Shown piece by piece: positions 1 to 13,095 of a DNA stretch of 64,000 nt (its first letter is position 1; each line of letters starts with the position of its first letter). Made by a program: the position numbers and the translations under genes. Source of the stretch: Pterois miles (taxonomy: Eukaryota > Chordata > Actinopteri > Perciformes > Scorpaenidae); contig CAMQGK010000008.1 in assembly GCA_947000775.1 (NCBI GenBank), positions 14,331,501-14,395,500 of the forward strand, read 5' to 3'. The notes below the pieces were generated by a model, which saw only the letters and a list, made by a program, of their open reading frames with translations, had not been told where the DNA came from and searched no databases.

Positions 1-19
1 TTGACGATGGATGGATGGA

Positions 20-44
20 TTGTAATAACTTTGACAGCCCTATT
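20..44. repeat. terminal fragment of the GGGCTGTCA interspersed family
   Basis: The bases ACTTTGACAGCCCTATTA near the window start match the inverted terminus seen in longer copies ending at 16951, 35969 and 52521 (TTGACAGCCCT). The rest of the element lies outside the window or is lost. It follows a short GATGGATGG run. Confidence 0.4.
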
Positions 45-3000
45 ACAGATATTTATGTTTAAAAAATGAAGACTCTCTGACTCGGTCCTTAGTGCTATCT
101 TGTTTTAGTAGCTGATTAATCTTACTTGCTTTCACTGGACTTTTTAATCGATAAATGCAGACCATAAAGGGAAGTGCCTGGGAAAATCTGAACTGTGTGC
201 GATCGACCCCTCATTAACACTAACACTAACTTATATTTCTTATACTTTTCTGGCCTCACCCCTTGCATGAAGAGACTTTAACCCCCTTCCTAATATTTAT
301 TTATTTTTGTTGTTTTTTTTTATACAGATTGCATTGAGTATATATGTACATGTATATATCATGGCTAACATATATACATACATATATCAATTGTCCTAAT
401 ATAATCAATACGGCCATAAAACATGTTAGCCGCACCCTCTTGCTGTTTTATTTATTTGATTTTACTTTATTTTTGTTTACTTCTATGAGTTTAACTTCAA
501 AATTAACTTACTAAAATGAATAATGACCTCACACTGAATTTTGCTGGAACTAAAAAAAAAAAAAAAAAAAAAAATGGAAAAAGTAAAGAGGGGAGACAGA
601 CTTTCATTTTCTGGGTGAATAGAGGATTGATGCCCCTCGGAATAAATCTGCCCAATCCATCATAACACATGAGTTGTCTGCGGAAAGCCGCTCTATCTTA
701 GTGCCTCACTCAGTCTCAAATTTGACAAAAGCGATGAAGCAATTTGGAGCTCACATCAGAAATCCTGTGGTGAAAAACTAGCTGAGGCATAATGAGAACC
801 GCAATCATGTCCGTCCAGTAGCGTGGGGGACATGGATAGTGATGATATGACATGTCCCCCCATTGGAATACTAATTGCTCTATTCACCAAGACAGGGGCG
901 TCCTCTCTCCCCTCTCAATTTTCCCTATTCTTTAAAAAGACCCTCTCATTTCCGTTGATTTCATCTGTGATTGGCGACATTGGTCCCATCCTGCCCCACC
1001 TCCAAACTGACCCAGTGGTTGTATCCCTGCACCCCGTTTGCATGTTCCTATTGGCTAGAACGTCTCCACATCAGCATACTCGCAGGGTGTAAATGCTGCT
1101 CTAGTTCAGCACGTGTCAGTCTGTTATACACGTGTCTAGATGTTTTTTATTTCCCTGTTGCATTCTTGTCTAAACCTTAACACTGAAATCCTCTCCCCAT
1201 TTGTCTGGTGTCGTGGTGCCCTGCAATTACATTTACTCCCCTCCTACTTTCCCATTTTGCTGCATCTTGCCAGATGGTTTATTTGTTGGTTCTTTTTATT
1301 TAATGGTTGGTCTGTTTGTGTTGTGTCTAATGGCATTATCCCCCCTTATCCTCATTCTTCCCGCCATCTTTTCCATTTAAGCGCATGGCTTGTGTGTCAC
1401 CCCGTTAGCTTGGATGGATTCATTTTGTTTCCTCGTAACCAAAACGAACCCTTGCACATGAAATAACACATTCGGTCCAAATTTGGACCTGGTTTGAGCA
1501 ATGAAACTTCAGAGGACTTTTAAAGAATCCTCACCTAACTTATCACTAAATTTACTAAAACAGTGTTACTAATCTACTGTTTGAACCAAACCTTTGTTGT
1601 AACTGTACTAACAACCATTTTTGTGTCTGACTTTCCCTTACTTACAAAAGTACTAACCGATTTTGTTCACCCTCCAACCCTTTTAACACTTTTCGGCACA
1701 CAACTAAAAAAAAAAAAAAAAACAACCCCCCCCCCCTTGCTCTCCCCCATCTCCTTGACAACTGTTGCCAAGACAGCACTCGCCCCAAGCCTCCCAACCC
1801 TCCCTCACTTACTAACCTAGATATGTAGCTTAGTTTAAAACTACATATCCCATATTTAGTGCTGAAATAATACATTAATCGCAGCTAATACATGTTGACA
1901 AGCTGCCAGACACCGACCGAGGTCCAGACACCGCTGGATGGGAATTGCTCCTTCCCCTCTCTCTCTTGAACATCCTTCCTTCCTGTGGCTCTGGCTTTGA
2001 CCTAAGCTAATGGGTGTGATCTATTATGATACGTTTCTTATGTGAGCCTTCAACTGTGTAATGTCGTATATTAACTACAAGTATAACACATTGTTTCTCC
2101 CTGCAAAAGATCAAATGTACTGCCAGCGAGGGTAAGTGATGTATTTCCAAGGTAAGCTCGCTGTCGCCTCTTTGCACGGATTATGATGTTAAATACACAT
2201 AGGCACTGACAGGTGTTCATACTTGGAAAGACTTCATTGTGCTGCATAAGTTAGACATTACTGACGAAGACAGAACAATTGAAGGTAAACACCGGATGGA
2301 CTGGGAATTGAAGGTGGAACACGATCTGTATTCCTGAATGAAGATGTGCACTGTGAGAGTGAGTAAGTCACACAAAGTTATGTTTCATTGTAAGTGTTGA
2401 AGATCTGACATGATACAGCTTCAAACACCATAAAGTGAAATCTCTTTTTTCCTTTCATATTGGCGATATGACGAACATAAGCTCCGAGACTTGCTTTGAT
2501 TCTTCTCCTCAACCCCTCAACACCATCTGGGCTCATTCTGATGCAGTTCTTCATGAAAGTAGTCGCTGTTTTACCTTCTGCTCACTCTTCCTCGGTTCAT
2601 TTTAGGAGGAGCAGCGATAGTGTGCTGCTAAAGACCTTGAAATACCATGAGGCATGACAAATAAATGACACGAAAAGGCAAAATACACACCTGTGAATAT
2701 TTGCGACAGTTGAAATACTTGTTCAGTAAAAGGTTTGAAACGATTTGGACCAACTACCAGGATTTTTGTTGACCCAGAGAAGCGTCTGGCAGTCTGTTTG
2801 AGGTAAATAGTCATTTCTTTTATTAATAGAGTTTCCTTTTAGCAAAATGCCCTTAGCTGAATTTACCTCTGGTACACAGTTAGTGTATATGATCCTGCCT
2901 CCCAGCAGACCAACGGTTGTCTTCTCTAAGGTTGTCATAATTAGATTTGCTTAAGTATAACTTACTGAATAATTTATGCAAAAGTCAAAATCCACAAATT

Positions 3001-3150
3001 CATGTTATCAAACAAAATATTCTGGTTCAGTCCATATTTGTTGGCGTTTAGCCTTTCAAAAACTACATTTTCACTGTGGTCAAAAACAATTTTCTCCCCC
3101 GCTTGCACCATAAATTATTTTTATTTAACCATAATAACAGAAAAATAAGC

Positions 3151-3275
3151 CCTGCGATGGACTGACGACCTGTTGAGGGTGAACCCCGCCTTCGCCCAGT
3201 GCCAGCTGGGATCAGCTCCAGCCCCCCGCGACCCTTAACGGGATAAACAGTTGCATATGGATGGGCGGATGGAGC
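3151..3275 (+). mobile_element. 3' tail of a teleost non-LTR retrotransposon (L2/Maui-like by recollection)
   Basis: The segment begins CCTGCGATGGACTGACGACC, runs through a block around CAGCTGGGATCAGCTCCAG and ends in GCGGATGG after AACGGGATAAAC. A longer copy of the same sequence lies on the other strand at 56905-57145, so the repeat is demonstrable within the window. From memory, this block is the common 3' end of an abundant fish LINE with an ATGG-type tail. The family name is not certain. No coding region is attached. Confidence 0.6.
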
Positions 3276-5331
3276 AAAGAAAAATCGATTTTGGCTCTAT
3301 TATAGTAAATTAATTGTATTTTCAAAAAAATGTCAAATCTGTCAAGATGTCATCTATTTATTTATGTGAATAAATAATATGAATCATGATATATCATGAT
3401 ATTAGCTACCAGGTTACATTTGTACAGAAAATAAGTAATGGTGAGATTTGTTTTAACCATTATGTGCTATTTTAGCATAGAATTTTTAAATAATGTTTAT
3501 AAGAAAGTAATTTTTGATAAATTTTGAAGTAAATATTGGGGTAATTTGGCAGTAATTCTAAAGAAATTTAAAATAGGTTACTTGCTAATTATCATCAAAT
3601 CACAATGAAATTTGCAGATGTGTAAAAAGAAGTGTTACTAGAAGTGGTTGGTTGATGTCTTTATTTGCTGTGCGAAATCCCAGAAAAATCTACCGTTTTC
3701 CTGTCATGCAAAATAATCACACAAATAAAATGCCCCCAGTGTGTAAAGGCCTTAATCATGTGTTTTTTCATGTACAGTTTTGGGTTTATGCTCACTAGAA
3801 TAAACATGCTTGTAGTGTATACATGATCTGAGTAGTCCTATGTTCAAGTATAGTGTTTTCAACTGCTTCTGTCCAATAGCAGTGCGGTCAGTGTGATCCC
3901 AGTTGGAGTCATGTTGACCTTTGTTTGTGTGATGGGAGGGAGGTCTACTGATCAGAGCGTTTAGTTACCAGCAGCCTGCAGTCCTGCAGCCAGATATGGT
4001 CAATGAGCCGGTAACACACTCAGCTGATCACACAGCGAGACCCCACCGTTCTGGTTCACCATACACTACATTACAAAAGCTCCGTTGTGGTGGTTCACGA
4101 GGAGCAAACACAACGGAGAAAGATTGATTGAATAGAGGGGAGACTGAAATCCTAACAGACCCCGTTCCCCCATCGCAGTCGGCATGCGGATGGGTAAAAC
4201 AGAACGCTCCCCATGATCTGGATTCAGAGCTGAGTCAATCCCTTCACAGTACATTCATCTGTAAACAGCTCCAGACTGTGTTTTCTGTGATATCTGGGGC
4301 ACACGGTTCAGCACAGATCAGCCGGCTCTGTTTGGTTTCTGTGTGTACTGGGCTAAAGAACTATTTGAAGAGCGGCTGGGTAAAAACCAAGGGATCCAGT
4401 CGTGGAAGCAAGTGGGCTTTGTGTGTTGTCTTATATAGAAAATCCTATTTTTAGTGGCTGTGTGTTGTTTTACGTACGTCTGAAAGGAGGAACCAAGCCA
4501 GATTTTTTATTTTAGTTTTTGTAAGTTTTATGAATTTTAAAACAGTTGAATGAAGTTCTCACTGGAAGAAAAGCAGAAACAGGTGCTAGATATGTGTTAA
4601 TTGGCCTGTTGTATTTTTGTATTCATCAGCCATTGTTAGGTTGTCACAAGTTTCAAGATGGAAACAGTGATCTCACAATTACGACGACTCATTTCCATGC
4701 CATATTGTTGCATGTGTTCAGGTCTGTTGAGGACATTTTCTCGGCAAAATGAGAATAACAGTTGTTTCATACAGTAAATAATAGGGTAAGCCACCATTTC
4801 ATGTTAATGAATGCTTTTCTGTGTCTGTCTTGTCTTGGTGACAGTAAAATATCCACAATTATTACTTTTTTTCCAAGCTGTTTCTCCACACTGAATAGTA
4901 ACAATCAAAACAGAGGAGAACAAGCAGCCAAAATATCTCTGGTTGAATCTTAATATTTCACTCCCACTTCATTTAAAGAATAATCCGGGTTTTGAGATAG
5001 AGATGCGTCCTGATTTGCTCCGATCTGTTTGGCCTCCAGGCCGGGAGCAGTGGGCTATTTCCTCCAGTAACCGGTGATATCATCACCCTCTCCCTCCTCC
5101 GGCCAGTGATGCAAGAGCTTGAAATGTTAGCCAACAGGAAGAGTGTGCAGCCAGGTTGAAGACTACTTAGCTCTTGTGAATAATTACAAAGCTCAGAGGA
5201 AACACTTATTGTTTTGATTTGGTTTATTTTTTGACTGTATGCAGTCACTCTGGAGCTTTCCTTTTTATAAAATTGCTTTTCAGGTCTGACCTTGGATCAC
5301 ACAATGAAGCAGTGAATGTAATATGATTGAT

Positions 5332-6400
5332 TCATTTTTTTAATGATGGATAAATAGGTAGATGGCTTGATAGATGGATGGCTGGATAGAAAAATAAATT
5401 ATAGATTGATGGATAGATGGGTGATGGACAGATGGAAAGATAGATGATGGATAGATGAATGGGCAGGTGATAGGTGATGGATGGAAATATAGACGGGTGG
5501 ATGGATAGATGATAGATGGATATATAGATGGATGGATGGGCAGATGGTAGATGATGGATGGAAATATAGAAGGGTGGATGGAAGGATGATAGATGGATAT
5601 ATAGATGGATGGATGGATGGGCAGATGGTAGATGATGGACGGAAATATAGAAGGGTGGATGGATAGATGATAGATGGATATACTGTATAGGTGGGTGGAT
5701 GGATAAATAGGTAGATAGATGAAGATGATGTATGGTGATGGTAGATTTAAAAAGAAGAAAAATAGGGGGAGGAGGATAAAAGAAAAAAGAAGATAAGAGG
5801 AAAAAAAAAAAAGGTAGGAAAGGAAAGAGGAGGAAGGGGAGGAAAAAAAAAAAGGAGGAGGAGGAGGGAAGGGAAAAATAGGAGAAAAGGGGGGGGGGGG
5901 GGAAAGGGGGGGGTAGATGGGTACATAGATGATAGATGGATGGATAACTGATGGATGATGATGGATGGATGGATGGGTAGATGGGTACATAGATGATAGA
6001 TGGATGGATAACTGATGGATGATGGATGTAGGATGGATGGATGGATGGTGGATGGATGGATGGATGGATGGGTAGGTGGATGGGTAATAGATGATGGATG
6101 GATAATGAGGATAGTAGATGGGTACATAGATGATGGATGGATAACTGATGGATAGATGGATGGGTAGATGGGTACATAGATGATAGATGGATGGATGATG
6201 GTGAATGGACAGATGGATAGATGGATGGGTAGATGGGTACATAGATGATAGATGGATGGATAACTGATGGATGATGGATGGATGGATGGATGGATGGATA
6301 GATGGATGGGTAGATGGGTACATAGATGATAGATGGATGGATGATGGTGAATGGACAGATGGATAGATGTATGGATGGATAGATAGACACAACATATATT
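5332..6400. repeat. ATGG/ATAG satellite with higher-order units
   Basis: About 1 kb of degenerate GATGGATGG/GATAGATGG tetranucleotide repeat, interrupted by a purine core. The left part (5340-5720) is built from units of roughly 76-80 bp, each containing GGGCAGATGGTAGATGATGG and GGAAATATAGA. The right part (5912-6375) uses another unit of roughly 65-80 bp, marked by GTAGATGGGTACATAGATGA, which I count six times. The long open frames on the reverse strand (rich in Pro, Ser, Ile, His) are artefacts of the repeat and are not annotated as genes. Confidence 0.95.
5749..5913 (+). repeat. purine-only tract with long G runs
   Basis: About 165 nt of almost pure A and G on the + strand, sitting inside the ATGG satellite. 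It includes A-rich runs near 5805 and 5845, GGAGGAGGAGGAGGG near 5855-5870, then a 14-G run (5889-5902), AAA and an 8-G run (5906-5913). Such mirror-like polypurine tracts can form triplex (H-) DNA, and the G runs could form quadruplexes. That is inference from base composition only. Confidence 0.85.
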
Positions 6401-8717
6401 TCCATTGAATATACAATACAAATATGTTATAGTATACATATTACATACTAACATAGGATATATTAAATCTAAACATAGATAACATACATAGTATTTCCAT
6501 TAGTAAAGTCTGCAAGTTCCATTTTTTCTGTTTAAAAATAAAAATGAGTGGAGGTAGTGAAGCGATTATTGCAGGAGGACAACAGGGTGGACTGGGATGA
6601 AGCTAGGTGAGGCCTAGATGGGGTGTTGTAGAGTTACTGTTATCCTGTATCGTCATTGTGGGCCGTTTGAGTGGAAGCTGGGATGATGGAGATGGAAAGA
6701 GATGGAAATATGGAGCCAAAGCGTTGCTACTTTTGACTTTCTGGGAACATTATCGGTGTCTGGCAGCTAGCCAATGTTAGTCCTTCACAGCCCCGATCGA
6801 CACATCCAGACCTGAAGATTTACCGTCGGCAAACCTCTACAAAATATGTCCTTTAGCATTTTAATCAACATTTTCATTTCAGATATGTTACTGTTTATAT
6901 ATCTACCCTCGGACTCTCCATCCCACCTCCTTATTTCAAGAGGAGTTCATGCCATGGGCAGATAGCTTTGATCACAGTCTACAGGGAAGCTTTAAATGCC
7001 CCCTTCCTTCCTCCGGAGCCCCCTGTAAGGTGTCTGTCGTCACTGTAGGATAACTGAAGTTGCCCCGCTGAAAGCCGCATCCGAGATCTTCAAAGACGAC
7101 CCCAACACACCAACACCACAGACTCTTCACGCCAGACACATCTGGCCAATACCATCGCTCTTTATCTCCAAGTAGTAACAGCAGACATAAAAATGAGTTG
7201 CCCTGTTAAGAAGGGAAGTACGGCATAAAACAAAAAAAAACAAAGAGAAGACGGGCACTTAGCTGGGGCGACTGATCTGTTGAGTGCAGTTGCTAAGGTT
7301 TCTTTTCAGCTTTCTGATTTAAAACGTTTGCTGCGCTTCATATTCAGTTCAAACTTTTTGGCCTGTTTTTGTTTTGGGATAAATGCAATTTTTAGATTGA
7401 AATCAATTCGAAAACAAAGAAAATGTGTCTTCGCTCATGGCCTGCTATTAGTGCAAAACAATGCCCATCGAACGTACATGAAAGGAAAGCAGACGTGCAA
7501 AATAATGTAATATCTGGAAATGAAACTGAAGATAACGTAGAGCGAAATAAGTGCTAGCATCACATCCGAGCGTGTAAGGTAATGGAAAACAGATGTTTGT
7601 GCACACAGCTCCCTGCAGTCCTGTATTTGAGCTGTGTACAATTATGCAGAATAACAATGCTGCTTCAAAGACATGAGTACTTCGCTCTATTTGAATAATT
7701 AGACAATAAATTGGTCACTATATGCAAAACAGCATTATTTGGCATGATGTTTGCATAGCAGCATAACTGTGGCGCTGATGGCAAATACAGCCACAATATG
7801 ATATAATTAGCCAAATTATACAGATTAGCTTTTTCATCATGTACTGCAATTTGAGCGTATTATCTTATTCAGGTGTTCTTTGAACTGCGTGGTGTTAGAT
7901 TTATAACAGCTATTTGACCTCATCTTGCAAGGTCTCACACAGGAGTAGTCCCCACGCATTCAGTTTATAACACTTCTTGATCTACATAGTCATGCTCCAG
8001 TAATACAAGCGCACTGAGACTCAATTTTACAGACATCAAATGCCATTTGAGCTAAAAACAAAAATCTCAATTTCACACAGAAAAGCCTGGAGGAGCCTTT
8101 TTAAGAAAAAAATTTAGCATTTCAATCCCCACTATCTCGCACCATCAGCTCGCAGCTGTGTGTTTGATTCCACTCGGCACTTTGGGCTCCGATAGCGATC
8201 AAACGTGTGGCGCGGAGTGTAACCTTGCACTAAAAGACGAGACTTGAGGCGATTTAATATTGAAAGGGGATTTATCTTTATGCTGCAGAACATATATGCC
8301 AATCACAGGGAAAGCCCAGTTGATACTGATAAAATAGTGTAAGATCATGTTTTTGTGTTGGCTGCTATACTGATTTGTCTTTAAGGTGTACTTAATCCAA
8401 TACAGCATACTGTTGAAGCCTACTTCTGTTATTACTCAATTAAATCAGGAGTCCGTCATTACACAGTGAGTGTCGTTCCATTGGTTTTTTCTTAGCAGCT
8501 GCACTCTAGAGTGAAATCCCCCAGTCTCAGTGGCACCAAAAGCAACCAAACAAGCGATACCATTTAGGGGACAACCCCACCTACCACCGGTGTTTAATCC
8601 AATTTCTTCCTTGTTTTTCCTCCTCATTCTTCTAATTCCTCTCCACTCTCATCATTCTCCATTTCTACCTATCTATCTCTATCTTTCTCTGTCTCTTTTG
8701 GGCCACGCCTATGCCAG

Positions 8718-8879
8718 GTGACCATCTCAGTGGATGGCATATTGACCACCACTGGATACACCCAGGAAGATTACACCATGCTGGGTTCCGATGACTTCTT
8801 CTACATCGGAGGGAGCCCCAACACGGCGGACCTGCCCGGATCGCCAGTCAGCAACAACTTCATGGGCTGCCTTAAAGAT
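8718..8879 (+). CDS. nrxn2: neurexin exon: C-terminal part of LNS2, just after splice site 2
   Basis: This 162-nt exon encodes 54 residues in phase 0, starting [16 protein letters not shown] and ending NNFMGCLKD. It is the second half of the LNS2 (laminin-G-like) domain of an alpha-neurexin. LNS2 is a calcium-binding lobe of the presynaptic receptor's ectodomain, and splice site 2 lies at its left edge. The acceptor is TATGCCAG after a pyrimidine tract and the donor is GATGTGAGTG. The [14 protein letters not shown] stretch with a final Lys-Asp matches my recollection of neurexin-2, whereas neurexin-1 has FYVGGSPS and Lys-Glu. The exon joins in frame to 25097. The conserved Cys of FMGCLKD is present and nothing is broken. 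Identity as a neurexin is very secure. The paralogue is likely but not certain, and nrxn2a versus nrxn2b cannot be decided. Confidence 0.93.
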
Positions 8880-11388
8880 GTGAGTGTGAATATGTGGATA
8901 TATTGTGTGTAGCTGATCGACCATGCAACCATGCACACACTCTTTCATACTAGATCTCCTTGCCTCATGCTAACAGGTTACTGCTGTGGAAACAATTTAG
9001 ACCACACTCAGCTATGTTTGCATCAAACTATTGGCCTCGTTGACAGCCGTCACCCTATCGGCAAATGAGATGACATTCGCCGATGGCGGTGGCTGATGTT
9101 TATTTGTTGTGTTACGTTAGTTTTGTGCCGGCTAAATGTTGCGTTGGTTATTTGCGGTTGGTCTCTGACAACAGTAACCAGCTGCTGATTCAGAGAAGAA
9201 GCCACTGGCTGGACACGACTCTGAGACGATGGAGTATTACACTGTGTCGGAGAAAGATCAGCGACAAGATGTTGTTATGTCCAATGACAGATTCAGCAGC
9301 AAAACAATGACATAAATCAATCACTGCAGGATTGGAATGAGCTTTGTGTGTGCGTTAATGTGTCAGTAGAGGCCTGTCAGTCCAACGAGGGGTGACGCAG
9401 CACCCATTACATTGCAGTGGGAACACCCTCCATGCCATGCAGGCCAGTATCCATACTGGGATTCAGTACCAGGTCAACAGCATGTTTGGCTGCCACATGG
9501 TTTTACTGCAGCACCGCTGTGGGTCCGTCCAGCCCCGTTTTGCTTTTACTAGTCCACAAGTTAACCGATCACGGATGGCGTCGTTCTCTTGGATAGATAA
9601 AAAAAATAAAAATAAAAAATGCTAAAATAGGTCAGCAGATATACTGGGGCGCATAAGTAAAGTGTGAAGCAGGTATTTTTTAAAAAATAAATCATTTCAT
9701 GTGAAAGAAGGTTATATTATTGCTCATTCAAAGGCGGTATAATGAAATGCGAAATAACTTTAAAAGTTATTTTTTTTAATAATGATGTGGTTTCCCTAGT
9801 ATTAAAGGGGAATAAATAGCAGCAAAAACAGAAAAAAAACAAAAACGTTGATATCAACTATCAGCCAAAAATAGTTGTTTTAACCATCAGTATTGGCAAG
9901 AATCACAAGCAAGTTGCCGTGAGAGCACACAACATGTTTGGCTGTGCTATAGCGTCATCCTCACACCTCCGCAAACACATTTGTGTTGACTCTGACACCT
10001 GAATTATCAGTCTGTGCAGATATACAGTAACTCCCATATGTGAGAGTAGGAGGTGGCAGGCGTACGATATCCTGAATCTCTTTCAAGTGTCGGTTTCCTC
10101 TCCTCTTAAGTATTCTGCAGACCAAACATCCACAGTGGGATGAAAGAAGATCACAAACAGAAAGTTCCAGCTTTATGCTCATAGCTATGCAGCCACATAT
10201 ACTGTAGATGAATATGCAGAGGACAGTTGCCTTATAAACATTTTATATCTTCAACTTTGACAAAAAAATGACTTTTATTTCCAGCAGGGCTTTAATTCAC
10301 AGTTTAACAAGCTGTCAAGAGGACCAATCACAGATTAATGTATTAGGCCCTTGTAAATGTAATGACTTGTATAGAGGCGACGCAACATGGTGCCATCGCA
10401 TTTCCTCATAAAACCACCGCTGATTGAATAAGTAATTACTTTTGCCATCGCTTTTAATGGATCGCACAGTAATCGCCCTATCTCTAACTTAATTATGCCT
10501 GTAGAATTACATTTTCATTATTTGGGTTGCTATCAGAAGGATCCCCAGTGGGTCTTAAACTTCCCAAGGCGTTTAACTATCCTCTCTCATCGAGACAAGG
10601 CTGGATTTACAGTCAACGTACAGGCAGAGCACGGGGAAGGGGGGAGGGGTGTGAATGGTAGAAAAACAGACAATGGCGAGAGCCAACGGCAACGAGTAGA
10701 GGGTGAAGTGAAGAGCTATTGTGAGACAAGTGCTGGGGATGGAAAGTCAGAGCAGATGGTTGGAGAGCAGAGTATTTAAGACTGTTTTGGTTAGACTGGG
10801 TGATCTCCAAACGAGTAGATGCTGCTCAGAGGAAATGAGGACAAAATAGCTAAAAGCAGCGTATGAAATTAGCACCCGGCACCCGCCGAATGTGGGTAAA
10901 TTGTTGGCAGTGGTGGATAAAATTGTCAGGCTATCCACCACTTTGGCAGGCAGGGAAAACACTCTGGGCAGGAATAGAGAATCGGTTCTTGTTGAGGGCC
11001 GGTTGATAGTTGTCCGATTCCTTGGCATTTCACGCCTCTGTGTCTATCGATTCCTCTGTATTGATGCTTTTCCACCATTACACGTGCACAGATGCAATGG
11101 CATATACACGGTGTATCATGTTTCAATTTGTTTTGGACCGGAGCCACGGCAGAAAGGAAAAAAAAAAGCACTCAAAAGCGTGGCACTACTACTACTGAAT
11201 ACTACTAGTACTACTACTAATATGACACTCAATCAGCAGGAGGAGAATTAGTTATGTTACCTGTAGTAGTAGTCGCTGGGCGGCACAGTCCTGCTTGGTT
11301 AAATAACAGAGCTACTAATGTTAATGGAGGACATTATGGTGCATTCAGAATCTACTCAGTAAAAATGAGTACTGAGTACGTCCTGCTT

Positions 11389-11470
11389 GGAAGATGAGAT
11401 AAGATAAGATAAGATAAGGTAAGATGAACCTGTATTAATCCCCGGAGGGAAATTCGGGAGCTATGGTGTA
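11389..11470 (-). mobile_element. 5'-truncated LINE 3' end with (TTATC)n tail
   Basis: On the + strand this reads as several AGATAAGATAAG pentamers followed by a CTGTATTAATCCCCGG block and GAGGGAAATTCGGG. Read on the - strand, it is the end of a LINE 3' UTR closed by a TTATC microsatellite, the same layout as the intact element at 46414-49870 but a different subfamily (CCCCGGAGGG instead of CCCACAGTGGGG). It is a dead-on-arrival fragment of under 100 bp. Confidence 0.65.
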
Positions 11471-12427
11471 ATTCAAACACCTGAAGTTAACAAGCATATA
11501 GTGTTTTTTGTATAAAATGTATCAAACATTGAATGACATCAGATCTCAGTTCCAGACCCTGGCCAGAAGTGAAGGAATTAATTTAAAGTTTTATAGATAT
11601 AGTGTTGGAAAAAAACAAACAAACAAGCTTTAAGCAATAATGGAGTTGTATCCATCTGCTGCATTGGATTGCAGACAAAAGTAAAAGAAGGAAAGTGAAT
11701 GAAAAAGTTGGAGTTTTGATGTAAAGGCAATATATAGTGAGATGGAAGAGCATATGTCCATGAGAGAAGTTGCGTTACTGTAAACATCAGATGCTGGTGT
11801 TCATGTTTGACCTTCTGCCAAGGACTGCATTTTTCATTTAGCAGCCAGGTTTTGGGTCAGCACTGCAAAACAAGCCTCAAAACTTTGTCAAGTATAGAAT
11901 CTCAAAATGTTGTTTTCCTCAATTCAAGTGAAGCAGTGTGCTGACATCAAGAGTCTCTTCAGTTCCTGAAGGCCTACTGTAGATAGTTTTAAGACTCCCA
12001 TACCGTACTATTGACTGTATGTTTCATAAGAAGTGGTACCAGGTGCGTGCCGGCAATGTGAACGATCAATATACAATTTGCAATGTATGGAACTTCTTTT
12101 CTTGACCTTTTCCACTTTCACCTCTTTCATAGACCTGTTTTGTCGTTTTTAGGGGGGTACAGGGGGTCTTTATGGGGAGATAGCAGGTCAACAGTAGATG
12201 ACACATAGAGGTGGTGAACATCATCTGAAGATTAATTTGAGATGCAGCTCACAGTGTGTTAAGTTGTTCTAGTCATAAATCAGGAATACACATTATTTAA
12301 TACATTTTGAGTGTATAATGTATAAGATAAAATATGATAAAAATGACCAATAATCCCTCCAAAATACCACATTAAGACACCAAGACCTTGAGGAACACCA
12401 TAGAAAAAGCCATGCTGTGATTGAATT

Positions 12428-13095
12428 GGAGATTTCTGCAAGAACTGCATTTTTTGACTATTGGATGGTGAGCATTTCTGCTCAAACTGCTCAGAAACCC
12501 CTTTATTGTTAATCTAGCTTGGAAAGCCATCCATCCTCTGAATGCTCCAGGTCTCTAGTTTGTGGTTGTACCACCACAGGTCATTTTATACAGTGAGGTC
12601 AAGTTTCAATAAATGGTCTCACTATAATGAAATAGCTACCATGGGGACTAACATCATCACACATGAATACAGTTGGGCTCACTGGATCCACAAGAGTCAC
12701 TGCTTTACTGTGATACCAAATTTATGTAATTCAACACTATTTAGGGACTCAAGTTAGCAGAAATATTTTAGAATAGGCGAAAGCATTTAAAATACATGAA
12801 AAAAGCTGCATGTTTTTGCCCCAAACTGCATGTAATTATCATAAAGTGGGCATGTCTGTAAAGGGGAGACTTGTATGTACCCACAGAACCCATTTTCATT
12901 CGCATATCTCAAGGTCAAAGGTCAAGAGACCCGTATGAACACTGCATGCCAGTTTTTCCTTGCCAAAATTCTGCCTAACTTTGTAGTGTTATTTAGTATT
13001 TTTGCCAACATGCTAGCATGATATGGTTGGTACCAATGGATTCCTTGGGTTTTCTCGCTTCAGATGCTCTAAACTCAGCATGCTACAACATCTGA
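12428..13095 (+). repeat. interspersed repeat, GGGCTGTCA-type family, copy A
   Basis: Shares its whole length with the reverse-strand copy at 63320-64000. Shared blocks include GGAGATTTCTG with GCATTTTTTG, GAATGCTCCAGGTCTCTAG, CAGTTGGGCTCACTGGATCC, TATCATAAAGTGGGCATGTC, GGTCAAAGGTCAAGAGACCC and TTGGTACCAATGGATTCCTT. Parts also recur at 16655, 35281, 51950 and 53685. There is no coding capacity, so it looks like a non-autonomous element. Copies B, C and F retain GGCTGTCA inverted ends, which suggests a DNA transposon, but the superfamily is not established. Confidence 0.8.

Larger units (their letters stand above)
1..8717 (+). other. nrxn2: neurexin intron, 3' part (upstream of the LNS2 exon)
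   Basis: No exon is recognised here. The stretch ends in a pyrimidine-rich acceptor (about 8640-8717, ending CTATGCCAG). In other alpha-neurexins the splice-site-2 cassettes lie just upstream of the exon starting at 8718. I looked for in-frame microexons encoding something like HSGIGHAM or VNKLHCS and saw none, so they are either further upstream, diverged or missed. The stretch also contains a poly-A run (552-574), a poly-A/poly-C junction (1706-1736), a retrotransposon tail (3151-3275) and the ATGG satellite (5332-6400). The remainder is AT-rich sequence with only short chance reading frames. Confidence 0.75.

Noticed and set aside
2110..2131. A 22-nt potential microexon with a good acceptor (TCCCTGCAAAAG) and donor (GTAAGTGA).
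   Set aside because: The intron is phase 0 at its 3' end, so a cassette should be a multiple of three. Using the later GTAAGC donor at 2152 gives 42 nt but an in-frame stop. The residues do not resemble known neurexin inserts.
5332..6454. Long reverse-strand open frames (up to 358 codons) rich in Pro, Ser, Ile and His.
   Set aside because: They come entirely from the ATGG satellite, which lacks stops in several frames; no domain or independent support.
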